Source of the DNA: Lottia gigantea
Taxonomy: Eukaryota > Mollusca > Gastropoda > Lottiidae
Reading direction: 5' to 3'
Assembly: GCF_000327385.1 (NCBI RefSeq)
Contig: NW_008710179.1
Coordinates: 688,003-752,002, forward strand
Length of the DNA stretch: 64,000 nucleotides
The position numbers and the translations under genes were made by a program. The notes below the pieces were generated by a model. That model was not told the origin of the DNA. It saw nothing but the letters and a program-made list of their open reading frames with translations, and searched no databases. Shown piece after piece: positions 23,701-35,289 of this stretch; positions within the stretch are counted from its first letter, which is position 1; the number at the start of each line of letters is the position of its first letter.

Positions 23701-26700
23701 ACATAGTTATAAAAAATACAGAGTAAAAGATATAAATCTTAATTTGTTAACATAGTTCTAAAAATACAGAGTAAAAGATATAAATATTAATTTGTTATCA
23801 TAGTTCTAAAAATACAGAGTAAAAGATATAAATCTTACTTTGTTAAAATAGTTCTAAAAATACAGAGTAAAAGATATAAATCTTAATTTGTTATCATAGT
23901 TCTAAAAATACAGAGTAAAAGATATAAATCATAATTTGTTCACTTAGTTCTTAAAATACAGCGTAAAAGATATAAATCTTAATTTGTTATCATAGTTCTA
24001 AAAATACAGAGTAAAAGATATAAATCTTAATTTGTTGACATAGTTCTAAAAATACAGAGTAAAAGATATAAATCTTAATTTGTTGCCAGAGTTCTAAAAA
24101 TACAGAGTAAAGGATATAAATCTTAATTTGTTATCATAGTTCTAAAAATACAGAGTAAAAGATATAAATCTTAATTTGTTGACATAGTTCTAAAAATACA
24201 GAGTAAAAGATAAAAATCTTAATTTGTTATCATAGTTCTAAAAATGCAGAGTAAAAGATATAAATCTTAATTTTTTAACATAGTTCAAAAAATACTTAAT
24301 TTGTTATCATAGTTCTAAAAATACAGAGTAAAAGATATAAATCTTAATTTGTTAACATAGTTCTAAAAATACAGAGTAAAAGATATAAATATTAATTTGT
24401 TATCATAGTTCTAAAAATACAGAGTAAAAGATATAAATCTTACTTTGTTAAAATAGTTCTAAAAATACAGAGTAAAAGATATAAATCTTAATTTGTTATC
24501 ATAGTTCTAAAAATACAGAGTAAAAGATATAAATCATAATTTTTTCACTTAGTTCTTAAAATACAGAGTAAAAGATATAAATCTTAATTTGTTATCATAG
24601 TTCTAAAAATACAGAGTAAAAGATATAAATCTTACTTTGTTAAAATAGTTCTAAAAATACAGAGTAAAAGATATAAATCTTACTTTGTTAAAATAGTTCT
24701 AAAAATACAGAGTAAAAGATATAAATCTTAATTTGTTAAAATAGTTCTAAAAATACAGAGTAAAAGATATAAATCTTACTTTGTTAAAATAGTTCTAAAA
24801 ATACAGAGTAAAAGATATAAATCTTACTTTGTTAAAATAGTTCTAAAAATACAGAGTAAAAGATATAAATCTTAATTTGTTAACATAGTTCTAAAAATAC
24901 AGAGTAATAGATATAAATCTTAATTTGTTATCATAGTTCTAAAAATACAGAGTAAAAGATATAAATCTTACTTTGTTAAAATAGTCCTAAAAATACAGAG
25001 TAAAAGAAATTAATCTTAATTTGTTAACATAGTTCTTAAAATAAAGAAGATAGTGCAAATAGTATATAATCCATACAATTGTACGAAAGATATACCAGTA
25101 CTTACCGTATTTGCCCTGTTTAGCATACTGTCTGCCAACATTATTCAAAGCTACTACCAGATCGCCTGGCACCATAGCTTCAAATTTCCGTCTTTCAAAA
25201 AGTGATGCTCTATAATACTTGAGAGCCAATTCATTATCTTGTCCAGCTGAAAAAAATAATACGAGGAGTCGGAATTTGAAAATAAAATAGGTTCTCCTGT
25301 CTTGTACTTTGACGGGACAGCCATTACATTCTCTGTTATGTTTCATCCTACTCTTTCTTTGTCATCAATTTAATTTATAACATAATAATTGAAATATGAT
25401 ATAATATTGTTTGGACATGGTTCTTGGTATTATTAGAGATACTCTCTCCTATAGAAACACTGACCTAGGTCACAAGTAACGAGTATGGATTCAAGCATAA
25501 ACATATATCAACTTGATATATTCAAATAATTCAAATATACAATGCTATTGCTTCAAGGACTTAGATACTCTTTGCCTTCACCATGTTTTCGAAAATTACA
25601 AAGTAAAAGTCGATTCATTTCACCATATTTTCAATGACTTGAGAATTTATTTTTGAATGAAATGAAGCTTTACATCTCACGTGCTTGATTTATAGGAATT
25701 ATAAAGACTTACAGTATTCATAATTATTACCAAGACTATTTAACATTTTATAAATAGCTGGATGATATGGTGTATGGATGTGAGCTAATTCTAGAGTTTC
25801 AAATAATAAAATCTCAGCTTCCTTAAAATCTCCTGAAAATACAACAAATTATTGAACACACATTTATTATTTCATTTAACATACATGTAATATTGTATTG
25901 AGCATCATATTGAACATATTTTGAACTATTCATTAAACTCTATATTTCTTATACATACATTAAATATTTCTTTTAACATACATTAAATATTTCTTTTAAC
26001 ATACATTAAATATTTCACTCATCATACATAGAACATTTCATTACATTGCACATTTTATAAAACAAATACTGAATCCTTTATTGAACAGTTTATAGAATAT
26101 GTCTTGAACATTTTATTAAACAACATACCTGGACTATTTCATTGAACAATTTTGAACATTTCAATAAACATACATTGAACATTTTATAGGAAATACATGC
26201 GTTGAACAGTCATTGAAAAAATCCTTATACATGTATTACGTAACATGATATCTGAAAGTGATAGGCTACTTACGAAGAACATTAAGTATAATTGCTAGGC
26301 GAGCTCTGATAGATATAATATGATTAGTTACACTATTATCTATATCCATTTCTGAGGCCGTATTTAATGCTTTATGACAATATCTGAAAAGACAATGCAA
26401 GTTTTTACTGTAGGTTATACAGTCATCCACGAAAAGGGTCAAACAAATCAAAACACTGTTAAATGGGGCTTTTAAAAACGTTAAACAATAATTATTCCAG
26501 AATTCCTCAAATATAGTAAGGGAATCATTGAGCTTTCGATTGGCTGAATATAACATGACCCAGAACATTTAAATATTATATGACCCAGAACATTTGAATA
26601 TTATATGACACAGAACATTTGAATATCATGACACAGAGCATGTTTACGTGTATTTCGCCAGTTTATCGATGAAAAATGGAATTTCACCCAAAAAACAATG

Positions 26701-29700
26701 TTGATTAAATTCTGAGAATCGAGAAGTATCATGAAACAGAACCTACTCAAATGATTCTTGATATAGACTTCTTTTGAACTTATTGAAGCTCATATCTCTA
26801 TAGAAGGCAACAAGAGTACAACTTGGTCCAGAATCAACGAGTACATCTTCAGCTTTTTCAAACAACAGTGAAGCTTTATCAAGATTATCACTAGTTTCTA
26901 GAAAAGAAATAAATACACTAGTGGACCAAACTAATATATTTCCTTTAACTGTCTCTTTATATTTCATCAATAAGAAAAGAGAATCGGCCCACTTAAATTT
27001 CGAAGAGACTTTGAACACTTGAAAGTGGCCATGTTCCAGAGTTGTTGTTATTCCAACACTACAAAATCATAATCGTAAATTCCAGTTCCCGACATATATT
27101 TTAGCAGGTGTTTAAATCGTTCCGTATTTTTTATTGCAAGAGTGAAAAATTTAATATAAATTCGAAAATAATTGACCTTTAGATCTATAAGCAATGACTG
27201 TAAAATTACCTTTAATTTCAGTTAAAGCTCTACCAAGTTTGGCTCTTAAAGTAGCACATTCTAGCGAAGAACCGAATTTAGTAGCAGAGCACTCAATAAC
27301 TTTATAGAAATTTAAAGCTTCCGATGGAAAACACCTAATGAGAAGATCGTCAGCATCTATAGCTACCTGTAAATACACATAATGTTCTATGGACAATGAT
27401 TAGGCCTAGTTTGGTAGTCAGTAATTGTGATGGTCATGACACAGTTTCAGTTGATTATTACTCGGTGATTGCGGTGGTCATGAGACAGTTTCAGTTAATC
27501 AGTACCTTTAGTAATTGTAGTAGAATGATCAGTAATTGCGGAGGTCGTGACACAGTTTCAGTTAATCAGTACCTATAGTAATTGTAGTAGAGTGATCAGT
27601 AATTGCGGAGGTCGTGACACAGTTTCAGCTGATCAGTACCTAGTAATTGTAGTAAAGTGATCAGTAATTGCGGAGGTCATGACACAGTTTCAGCTGATCA
27701 ATACCTAGTAAGTGTAGTAAAGTGATCAGTAATTGCGGAGGTCATGACACAGTTTCAGCTGATCAGTCCCTAGTAATTGTAGTAAAGTGATCAGTAATTG
27801 CTCTGGTCATAACAGTAACCTAGTAATTGTAGTGGAGTGATCAATAATTGCGGTGGTCATGACACAGATTCAGTTGATCAGTACCTTATAATCGTATTGA
27901 GGTATTCAGTTCGTGTTGTGATCATGACATAATTTAAGTTGATCATGACCTAGTAATAGCAGGAAGGTAATCAGTCATTGGTTTTGTCGCCATAACACAG
28001 TTTCAGTTGATCATGGCCTAGTAATAGTGGTATGACAATAGGCACATTTTCAGTTAGTTGATTATTATTAACTACCTTGATGCTTTGACTGGACACTCAG
28101 TGTATTGGTCAAATCAATGTCAATACATTACACATCATGACTTTGCATGTAATGGTCGCGAATTTGATTTTCAATCATGATGCACACGAAACTACGTATG
28201 GTTCTTACCAGGAAATAAGATAGTAACATGAAAGAACTATACGTAGTTTCGTATGATCATGATGTTTACAGTGTATGGATATAACATGTAGCTGTTCCTA
28301 TATTTTAGTAGCCTACCTGCATGAAAACTTGAAAAGTGTCTCCAGTGCAATGTATTGCTTGTTTTAAAACTTGTTCCAAGTTTAACCAATCGGGTTGCAA
28401 ATAACCATAAACAGTCTCTTGGGAGGATATAAAGAGTTCCGAGTTAGCACGGGTTAACACTTTACCAAAAAACGACACATATTTTAACCTAGTAACATCA
28501 TTACATTTAACATGATCACGAAGAACAGTTTTTAACATCGCGTCTACAAATGGATCAACTTTGAGTCGGACTTGTTCGTGTTCCTTGACAAGCGCTACCA
28601 CTGAACTCTTATACAACTCGTTTATATCATATAATATGTTTTCATTGAAACGTCCTGGGGGAAGAATGTCTTTAAGGCTTTCTAAACTAAAACTAGCCCG
28701 AAATATTGATAAATCTGCAATTCTTTGCTGAAGGTATTCCGTAAGCCCAGGGAAGAAATCTGATATGCCAGAAACAGTTTGGCGGTGTATTCTCTTCCAG
28801 CGAACGTCATCATCTAATAACTGTTTTAAATCCTCAGGTGTTATCGGGAAAATACTGTCATTCTTTTTCACAAGCGACGCTGCATCTAAAATCAAGGGCG
28901 GTAATCCATAACATCGTTCAATGACAGCATCCTGATATGTCAAAGCGTCAATGTTTCGAATGGACCTTTGGAATAATGTAAAACTTTCGACATCATCGAG
29001 TCTTTTAATTTCAAGATCTTGACTCCGATTATCCATATTATAACTTGTCTGTGTTGTTAAGACTATTTGTATTGAAGGACAACATTCCAGAAGGTAAAGA
29101 ATGCTTTGTTCGAACACATTCTGTTCTGAAAAATTCTTGCTTAAAAATATCTCACAGTTGGAGAACAGTAGGATAAGGCTTTCATTATTGAATTTTTCGC
29201 GAAATTTTGAGAAAACTCCACAATGTTTCACATACTCTTTGATTTCCAGATCACATCTTTGAGAAAACATTTCCAGGAATTCTGTCCAAGAAATGAGGTT
29301 TTTGCATGGAATATGTCGTGTTATTCTTGGCTTGTTCTGATCTTCTGCTATGAGTTCTTGTATGGCCTGAAAGAAGAATTTTATCAATCGATAGACTGCT
29401 TCCAAATAGAAGTCGACACAGCATCTATTGATAATTAGCTTACACGATAACTGTACTTGACTTAAAATGAAAATTAGAAAGAATCTTTTTTCTAATAAGT
29501 TTCAAGTTCTGTAAGTCAAAAGGAAAACAATAGAGGCGTCACTTTTTCAGAACCCTAGTTACCATTATCGCTATTCATTGGTTTTTTAATACCAGTTTAA
29601 AACCTTAAAAACGAGGGACATACCCATACCTTTTTATTTGATTAAAGATTAAGTCGGGTTAGAATACTACTTCTTGTTCTGAAATGTGTCGCAAATAATA

Positions 29701-32700
29701 GTGGACAGTGACGATGACAATCGATGATGTCTTTAGGCGAAAATGAAGGACAGTATAATGTCATTTACATTAAATCTTACCTGCTGAGCTAACCGTCTTT
29801 TTCCCACCATCATCGGGCCTTGAATCTGTATCAACCGTCCCCTATAGTTTAAGGCATGTTTAATTGTTTCTCTTTCTCTTTGACGACCTATAAATGGTGC
29901 CAATTCTAGGGGTTCTTCAAATAAATCTAGGGTATTCACATCACAATTTGGCGATAACTGTAGCAGTTCACCCACCATACTGGAACCGGACAAGTTCCTC
30001 AATAGTGATTTACTACTATTGTCAAAATCTGAGACCGATGGAATACTTGTAACTGATATCCTTGAATCATTGCTAATACTTCCTGATGACATAGCTAAAA
30101 TTGAAGAGTTTCTCTCATCGGAAGTAGTTTGGGATGGAAGTGTTTCAGACGAACCATTAGTTCTACAACTACATTGTTTCGGTAGTTCCGCAATGTGTAC
30201 AGGTGATGCATTTCCAGTTTCACATTTATCATCAGCTCCCTGAGAGCGAGTAGCTAAATACCTAGGTGAATTATCAAACATAGGAAGACTAGAATTTTCA
30301 ACATGGGCTTGCTGGAAACTTTCTGGTGACTGAAAAAATTGGTCAGGTAGACTCATATTCTCTGTAGATTTGCAAACTCTTGCAGGTTTTTGATTGCTAA
30401 ATACGGACGAAACCGAGCTGCTTACTGACTGCATTTCGTCTTCTCTCGCCAAACTGTCTTTTGATGTTGAATAATTCAATGTATTGCTGTCTCCAATTTG
30501 AACATTGTCACAATCATTTACATTGATAACTAATTTGCGGTCATTGCTATCTACCACACTGTATGATGAATCTTCAAATAGAGAAAGGATAAAATGTAAA
30601 AACGACACTCAACTATTCAGTCGAAATAAATATTCGATAAACAAACATTACTATAACAGTGAACCTTATCATTATTAATGCACTACACACTAGTAATAAA
30701 ATCACAACCACCAAATTAAAAAATCCATTGAATAAGGCGTTAGATATGATCATTTATCCTTAACAGTTAAGCTATGGTGTCAGATGTACACTTTTCATTC
30801 GGCAATCTTCGGCAATTTCCGTCAGAGTTCTAGTTTGGTACACTCTCATTAACGAAAGTGCGGTAAACTTTACATCTGATTGTATTACCCTTAAACAGAA
30901 GATGAAACTGTGCTAAATTAATGCAAACAACGTCGACTTACGTTAGCTAATCGTCCGATGAGATAACTATCTTCTGGCGATAATTTGTGCAATAATGGTG
31001 ACAGTGATGTCAATTTTATTCTCAGTGAGTTTCTTGATGGACCAATTCACAGAACTCAACGAATTATTTATAATATGGATTAAGACAGTTACCCTTTTAT
31101 ATCATCAATCGTATAAATATACAGTGGTGTAACCTATTTTCGTGGATATAAGGATTTAACACCGAATTTCTGAACTACCTTCAGTATATTTTAAATATTG
31201 TCAAGGAGAAGGCACTATATAGGCGAAAGCCTGTTCCCCAATCCCATTATGTAAATAGAAAGAACTGTAATAAACATTGTCTCTTGAGGTTATTTCTTGT
31301 TATGACGTCACTGGTAAACACTGCCTATAAAATTTGAATAAAGGACTGGACAATGTGAACAGTCTTATAACTTTCGTGGTATTCTTATAGCTGATCAAAC
31401 TCAAACGGCCTACCGAGAAAGTTCCGCAACTTAATCACGTTGATAAATGGCGGCCATTATTTACCAGAAGTATGCAAATATTGTCACGTGATCATGTGAT
31501 TCTGGTTGTACGTTACATTACCAAATTTGTATAGTTATTAACTTCTGCTACGAGTTCATATCATTTATATGAACCTGTGTTATGAACCCGATAACAGACT
31601 CTCCTTTAATTTGACAATGATTAGAAATTTGACAATGCAAAATATTCAACTTACTGGATCTTTTCAATACAATTTAGGGGCAGTTGATTTGTTAAGGAGG
31701 TTGGGAAAGGTGGTGCTATAATTGTAATGAAACCTTAGACCAAAATCTAGAAAAAACGCGCCTCAACTTATCTGCAAGTTTTAACTGAAAATTATCTTTT
31801 TTCGGAATGCCCAAACCATTTAGAAGTCTCTTTGGTTTTGGTTGGTGTTGCAAATCTCCTGTGCGGTTTGACGAAACCCATATTTTGGCTAGGTCAAAGA
31901 TAAACACTTATGCACAGCTCATTGAAAATTCGCGAATATCGAACTCGGGATCTCACCATATACATTTTGCATAGGCCTACCATGTTTAATTCAAAAAATA
32001 AAAAATTCGTACAGAGAAATATCAGAACTCAGGAGCCGGACGAACGGACTAGAAAAACGACAATACATATTATTATAGTGGGCGAATAAATAGATGTTAC
32101 TTGACATAGAGTATGTTAAACTAGTCATATTCTAAAAATAACCTAAAGTATAATCATCCAACATAAAACATTACCATTTAAAGTTGATCTTGTAACTAAA
32201 CAAAAGTAGGCTTACTTCACTGAGACAAATATACCAAGCCATAACAGTATCCTATACAATTTTGTGAATAATAAATGGATGAGTAACAAACAAAACAATG
32301 AATAAGTTTGTTTCTGATAAGTAACTTTCAAATATAATCACCAATTTCCGTTTTAATTTTAAATCATCTTCCTGGTGTGAATTGTATATCTAAAACATTT
32401 GTTAGCATTTTGTGACGTACAATCTCTATATAGATTCACTTGAAGTCGTCTAATAACTACTTAATAAGTTGTTTTAACTCAATTTCAATTATTCCCATCA
32501 CTTCCAGGGCGTTATTAAAGGGATACTACGTCTTAGAATGAACATAAAATACAAAAATTTCAAACTTGGCCAATAAGAGCATATATTCATCAGTAGATAT
32601 ACCTGGTGTCATAAATAACATAACAGGGTCCTTATATAATCCGATAAATAAAATAAAAAAAAACTTAATTACCCATAAATATGCAATTAACTATTGAGAA

Positions 32701-34333
32701 ACACTTAATATTAAGATTTTTCAATAATTACTTGTTTTATGAATTTTCCAATTTTCCAGATTTTCCAGGGATTCTGTTGTATCTTTATTACACCAGGTAA
32801 AAAAGTTCACAGATGAATATATACTCATATTGACCATTCTTGAGAATCTAAATTGTATGTTCATCCTAAGACGTAGTATCACTTTAACATTATTACGTGC
32901 AACGTCATCGACCACACAATGTCAAGCTATTACAAACTTCGTCTTATACCTTGACTGCAATAGCCACATTTATTGTATCACATAAGGTTGTAAATGCATC
33001 AATTTGATTGGTTTGTACGCTAGCAAATACACCAATTCAGAGACCTAGACAGAAAGTCCGTTAACAACATTAAGCCATAATGTATACTGCCTTTCTGTCG
33101 AGAGCTCTGAACTGTCCAGATTCTTATATCAGTGGATCAAATATATTGGGGGCCCCCTCCCGGGAACATAACATAATGCTCTCCTGTATTCTGAAACCCC
33201 TAGTCAATTTATTGCATGTTAATGGACGAAGACGAAGTATTTCACTCATTATTGCCGGTTGCTTAGTTTGATTCATCGTGTCAAAACCACACCCCCATTC
33301 GCCATACTTCCTCGTAATTACATAAGTATTTATCTAGTTGACTACATCTCTCATGCATGTAAACATTTGTAGGTAATCCATCTATAATATCTATATTTTC
33401 CAAGAAATGTTGGTTAAATTTAGCCCTGTAATACAAACTAAAATTTAAAGTGGGGCTGTTCTGTGATCAAACTTATATCAACAGATTCGAGCCACCAAGA
33501 AACATACCCGAAACAGGTTTGACAACGGATTTGTACAAGATAGGGTCAAATATGATTATCTAATCGCACGATTAAAGTAAATCGATATATAGTTTTAATT
33601 ATGTCTGTCATAATTTAGCTACTGTTGGCAATAATTCGCGCATGTTTTTAGTTGAGTCTTCGAGACATTGACGATGCAAAAATTATATAAAATTTTAATA
33701 ATATTTTGACCTATCAGAAAACATGTATATTATTAAGTTCAACTCATAGTCAATGTCGAAAACAACCCAGAATGGTTTACAGCTTTACATTATTTCTGAT
33801 CAAGAAATAAAACAACACCTGTTAACATATTATGTAAATTAGCTGTTTGTTAACGGAACACGCGGATTATAACTGCACCAAAAAACATCCTGTTATAAAT
33901 AACCTAATGTGGATAATGTCATATAGTATTACTAATACAAATCATGTCATGTTTAAATAGTATTTGCGATAGTGAAGTCATAAATGGTCATAGTAGGCTA
34001 ATAACTGTCATCATACTGAGGCCATCATTACTGTGTGTAGACAAGGGTCTACCAATATAATTTATATATATCTTACCTTTGATACATAAGGCCGACACTC
34101 TCAGCTCTCTAAAATATCCGACTGTGAAACAAAAATTGATGTGCAATTGATAGAATATTACCTGCTGTATTAAACGGTTGAGGTGTCTTTATGTCACTGT
34201 TTTAATTATAATAAAAGGCGGCAAGACGCAACACGACCACAAAGTGACTAGTATATATAGGCAAATAAATAGTCAAAACTTTATACTTACTTGAACCTGT
34301 TACAAGTATACTGAACTCATTTGAAGACATCAT
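20775..34333 (-). CDS. RHIM - STAND (NB-ARC-like) NTPase - TPR protein
   Basis: Predicted 1210-aa protein with the layout of a signalling NLR/STAND protein; I know no established name for it. Coding exons in order: 34333-34291, 34121-34077, 30571-29781, 29366-28317, 27366-27210, 26897-26747, 26383-26274, 25832-25713, 25246-25106, 22035-21924, 21687-20775. The sum is 3633 nt and all phases agree. Residues 53-63 read VQIGDSNTLNY, a canonical RHIM core. A Ser-rich linker (about 65-245) follows. The NTPase runs from FIGRQRE (256-262) through P-loop-like GPMMVGKR (281-288), Walker-B-position LILLFSN (357-363), LTTQTSYN (396-403) and GLPPLI (447-452). TPR-type helices run from about 645 to 990 (for example AVELLQQAIQNYKLC), then a polar tail. 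Seen: motifs and phases. Known: RHIMs make amyloid contacts in RIPK1, RIPK3, TRIF and ZBP1; STAND-TPR proteins oligomerise on ligand. Inferred: a sensor that nucleates RHIM signalling. The two first exons are the least certain part. Confidence 0.85.
22080..25045. repeat. 3-kb minisatellite filling an intron (49-bp and 48-bp related units)
   Basis: Occupies nearly all of the intron between exons 25246-25106 and 22035-21924 of the RHIM gene. The part at about 22095-23420 consists of 49-bp units with ATAAATCTTGATAATGTAAA, often alternating with a shortened copy. The part at about 23420-25040 consists of 48-bp units with ATAAATCTTAATTTGTTA. The two share AAAGATATAAATCTT and are clearly variants of one ancestral unit. 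On the transcribed strand the 48-bp unit contains TTTTACTCTGTATTTTTAG, which looks like a 3' splice site. Confidence 0.95.
25860..26215. repeat. Degenerate short repeat (TTGAACATTTCATTAAACATAC type)
   Basis: A loose tandem repeat of roughly 22-26 bp with variants of TTGAACATTT, ATTAAACATAC and ATTAAATATTTC, inside an intron of the RHIM gene. It is much more diverged than the other arrays in the window. A further small block at about 26565-26640 has three copies of a 24-bp unit containing CAGAACATTTGAATAT. Confidence 0.6.
27400..28060. repeat. Intronic minisatellite, 65-67 bp unit
   Basis: About nine to ten copies of a unit containing GATCAGTAATTGCGGAGGTC, then TGACACAGTTTCAG, then CCTAGTAATTGTAGTA. 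It lies in the intron after the large NTPase exon of the RHIM gene. The middle copies (27525-27800) are most alike and the outer ones more diverged, as expected from unequal exchange. Confidence 0.9.
28187..28251. other. Near-perfect hairpin, 20-bp arms with 25-nt loop
   Basis: Left arm CGAAACTACGTATGGTTCTT at 28187-28206 pairs with AAGAACTATACGTAGTTTCG at 28232-28251, 19 of 20 positions as exact complements (the last as G-U on one strand). It lies about 65 bp from the NTPase exon of the RHIM gene, inside the intron. It could be a microRNA-like precursor or a small inverted-repeat element. No other copy is seen in the window. Confidence 0.6.
28305..29830 (-). other. NB-ARC/STAND NTPase region of the RHIM gene
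   Basis: Covers the end of exon 3 (P-loop) and the 1050-bp exon 4. The order of a NB-ARC domain is kept: FIGRQRE, P-loop, hydrophobic strand at the Walker B place, TTQ sensor-like strand and GLPPLI (the GLPL motif). Two catalytic positions are not canonical. The residue after the P-loop Lys is Arg (GKR rather than GKT or GKS), and no Asp follows the Walker B strand (LILLFSN). Nucleotide binding may be weak or lost. Confidence 0.75.
30471..30503 (-). other. RHIM core motif (VQIGDSNTLNY)
   Basis: Residues 53-63 of the predicted protein. It matches the RHIM core of a tetrad [VI]-Q-[IVL]-G followed by two residues, Asn, one residue and Leu or Met. It is very close to the cores of vertebrate RIPK3 (VQVGDNNYL) and RIPK1 (IQIGAYNYM). 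The flank VINVNDCDN is beta-prone and resembles the segment before the RIPK3 core. In known proteins this segment forms a cross-beta amyloid that recruits other RHIM proteins. Confidence 0.8.
30572..34076 (-). other. Large 5' intron of the RHIM gene
   Basis: A 3.5-kb intron between the two tiny 5' exons and the RHIM exon. The 3' splice site reads TTTCTCTATTTGAAG (AAG rather than CAG or TAG). It holds one complete MITE-like element (32515-32887). The open frames at 31716 and 33080 show no recognisable domain, and nothing else stands out. Confidence 0.55.
32515..32887. mobile_element. MITE-like element, family 1, TTAA ends
   Basis: A 373-bp noncoding element with terminal inverted repeats of about 32 bp (two mismatches). 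The left end starts TTAAAGGGATACTACGTCTT and the right end is its complement, ending in CACTTTAA. It is flanked by or includes TTAA on both sides, as expected for insertion at TTAA targets (piggyBac-type behaviour). It is closely similar along its length to 50701-51055. Too short to encode a transposase, so nonautonomous. Confidence 0.85.
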
Positions 34334-35289
34334 AAAACGATAAATCAGTGACCTTTTTTTATTATAGTCAAATCAACTGTTCAATTCAAATGAATCAGAG
34401 TTGATATTATACTGCAGCCTGAGCGAAAAACATATTATTTAATTGTAGTTTACAATACTGACTTGAAACAAGTCAAGTCCTGGTGGTTAAATCCCTGTAG
34501 TTTAAGAGGTCGCACACAATGCATCCACAGTACCTCAAGCACCTCATAATAATAGACGGTCACACAACGAAAGTCCAGAGATTATTAAAACACAAAATAG
34601 TGATGTAAGAAGTAAATCTTTGTATTGTTCGCACTGAAGCATGTGATTTCTGCTAAAAATATCATTCTTGGAAATTCCGAATTACATCAGTTGTTTATTT
34701 AGCGCTCTTACACAGTATTATTATTTCATACTCTCTTATGTCTTCATTTCAACTAGGATGCACCAGAAAATAAGGAAATGTGTTGCATTTAATTATTCGA
34801 GATTTTGAAGCTAATGTCTAATTGTGGTTCACATTGACATTGTCCCATAAAACAAAGAGTGGTAATATATAAGTTTAATTATAATATGGGTCGAAATAAA
34901 ACTGCAAGCATTATAGACTAAAACACAGACTGTCTAAGTATAACAGTAAGATGTATAAATACCATTTCATAAGTCTGCTAAGCTGTTAATGTTTCCTAAA
35001 TTTCTGATTCCACAAACAATTTTTTCGGTAGTCAATCTAGCGTCGGCTGTTGTTCAAAACAAACGAAATCCTTGCTTCACCCACAAGTCCTATTATCATA
35101 CAAAGCATAATGGTCTAATATAACCTTGAACTGTCTTTATTAGGGTCTATATTTCATTTCATAAGGAAAAGAATTATCGTTTTTCAACACTCCCTATACC
35201 CTTTATGTATATGGACTACAATGTATAATATTGAAATGTATTTTTCGAAATTTTATACACAATTTTAAGAGAAAATCACTATTGGTTTA
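34334..35289 (-). promoter_or_regulatory. Upstream flank of the RHIM gene
   Basis: About 950 bp between the inferred start codon and the 60-bp array. It should contain the 5' UTR and promoter. No TATA box position can be supported and I see no clear NF-kB or interferon-type site. AT-rich throughout. Confidence 0.3.

Noticed and set aside
31700-31950. A possible B-box-like TCGAACTCGGGATC and an 63-codon minus-strand frame in the RHIM gene intron
   Set aside because: Spacing to any A box is wrong and no tRNA fold is apparent; the open frame has no recognisable domain.
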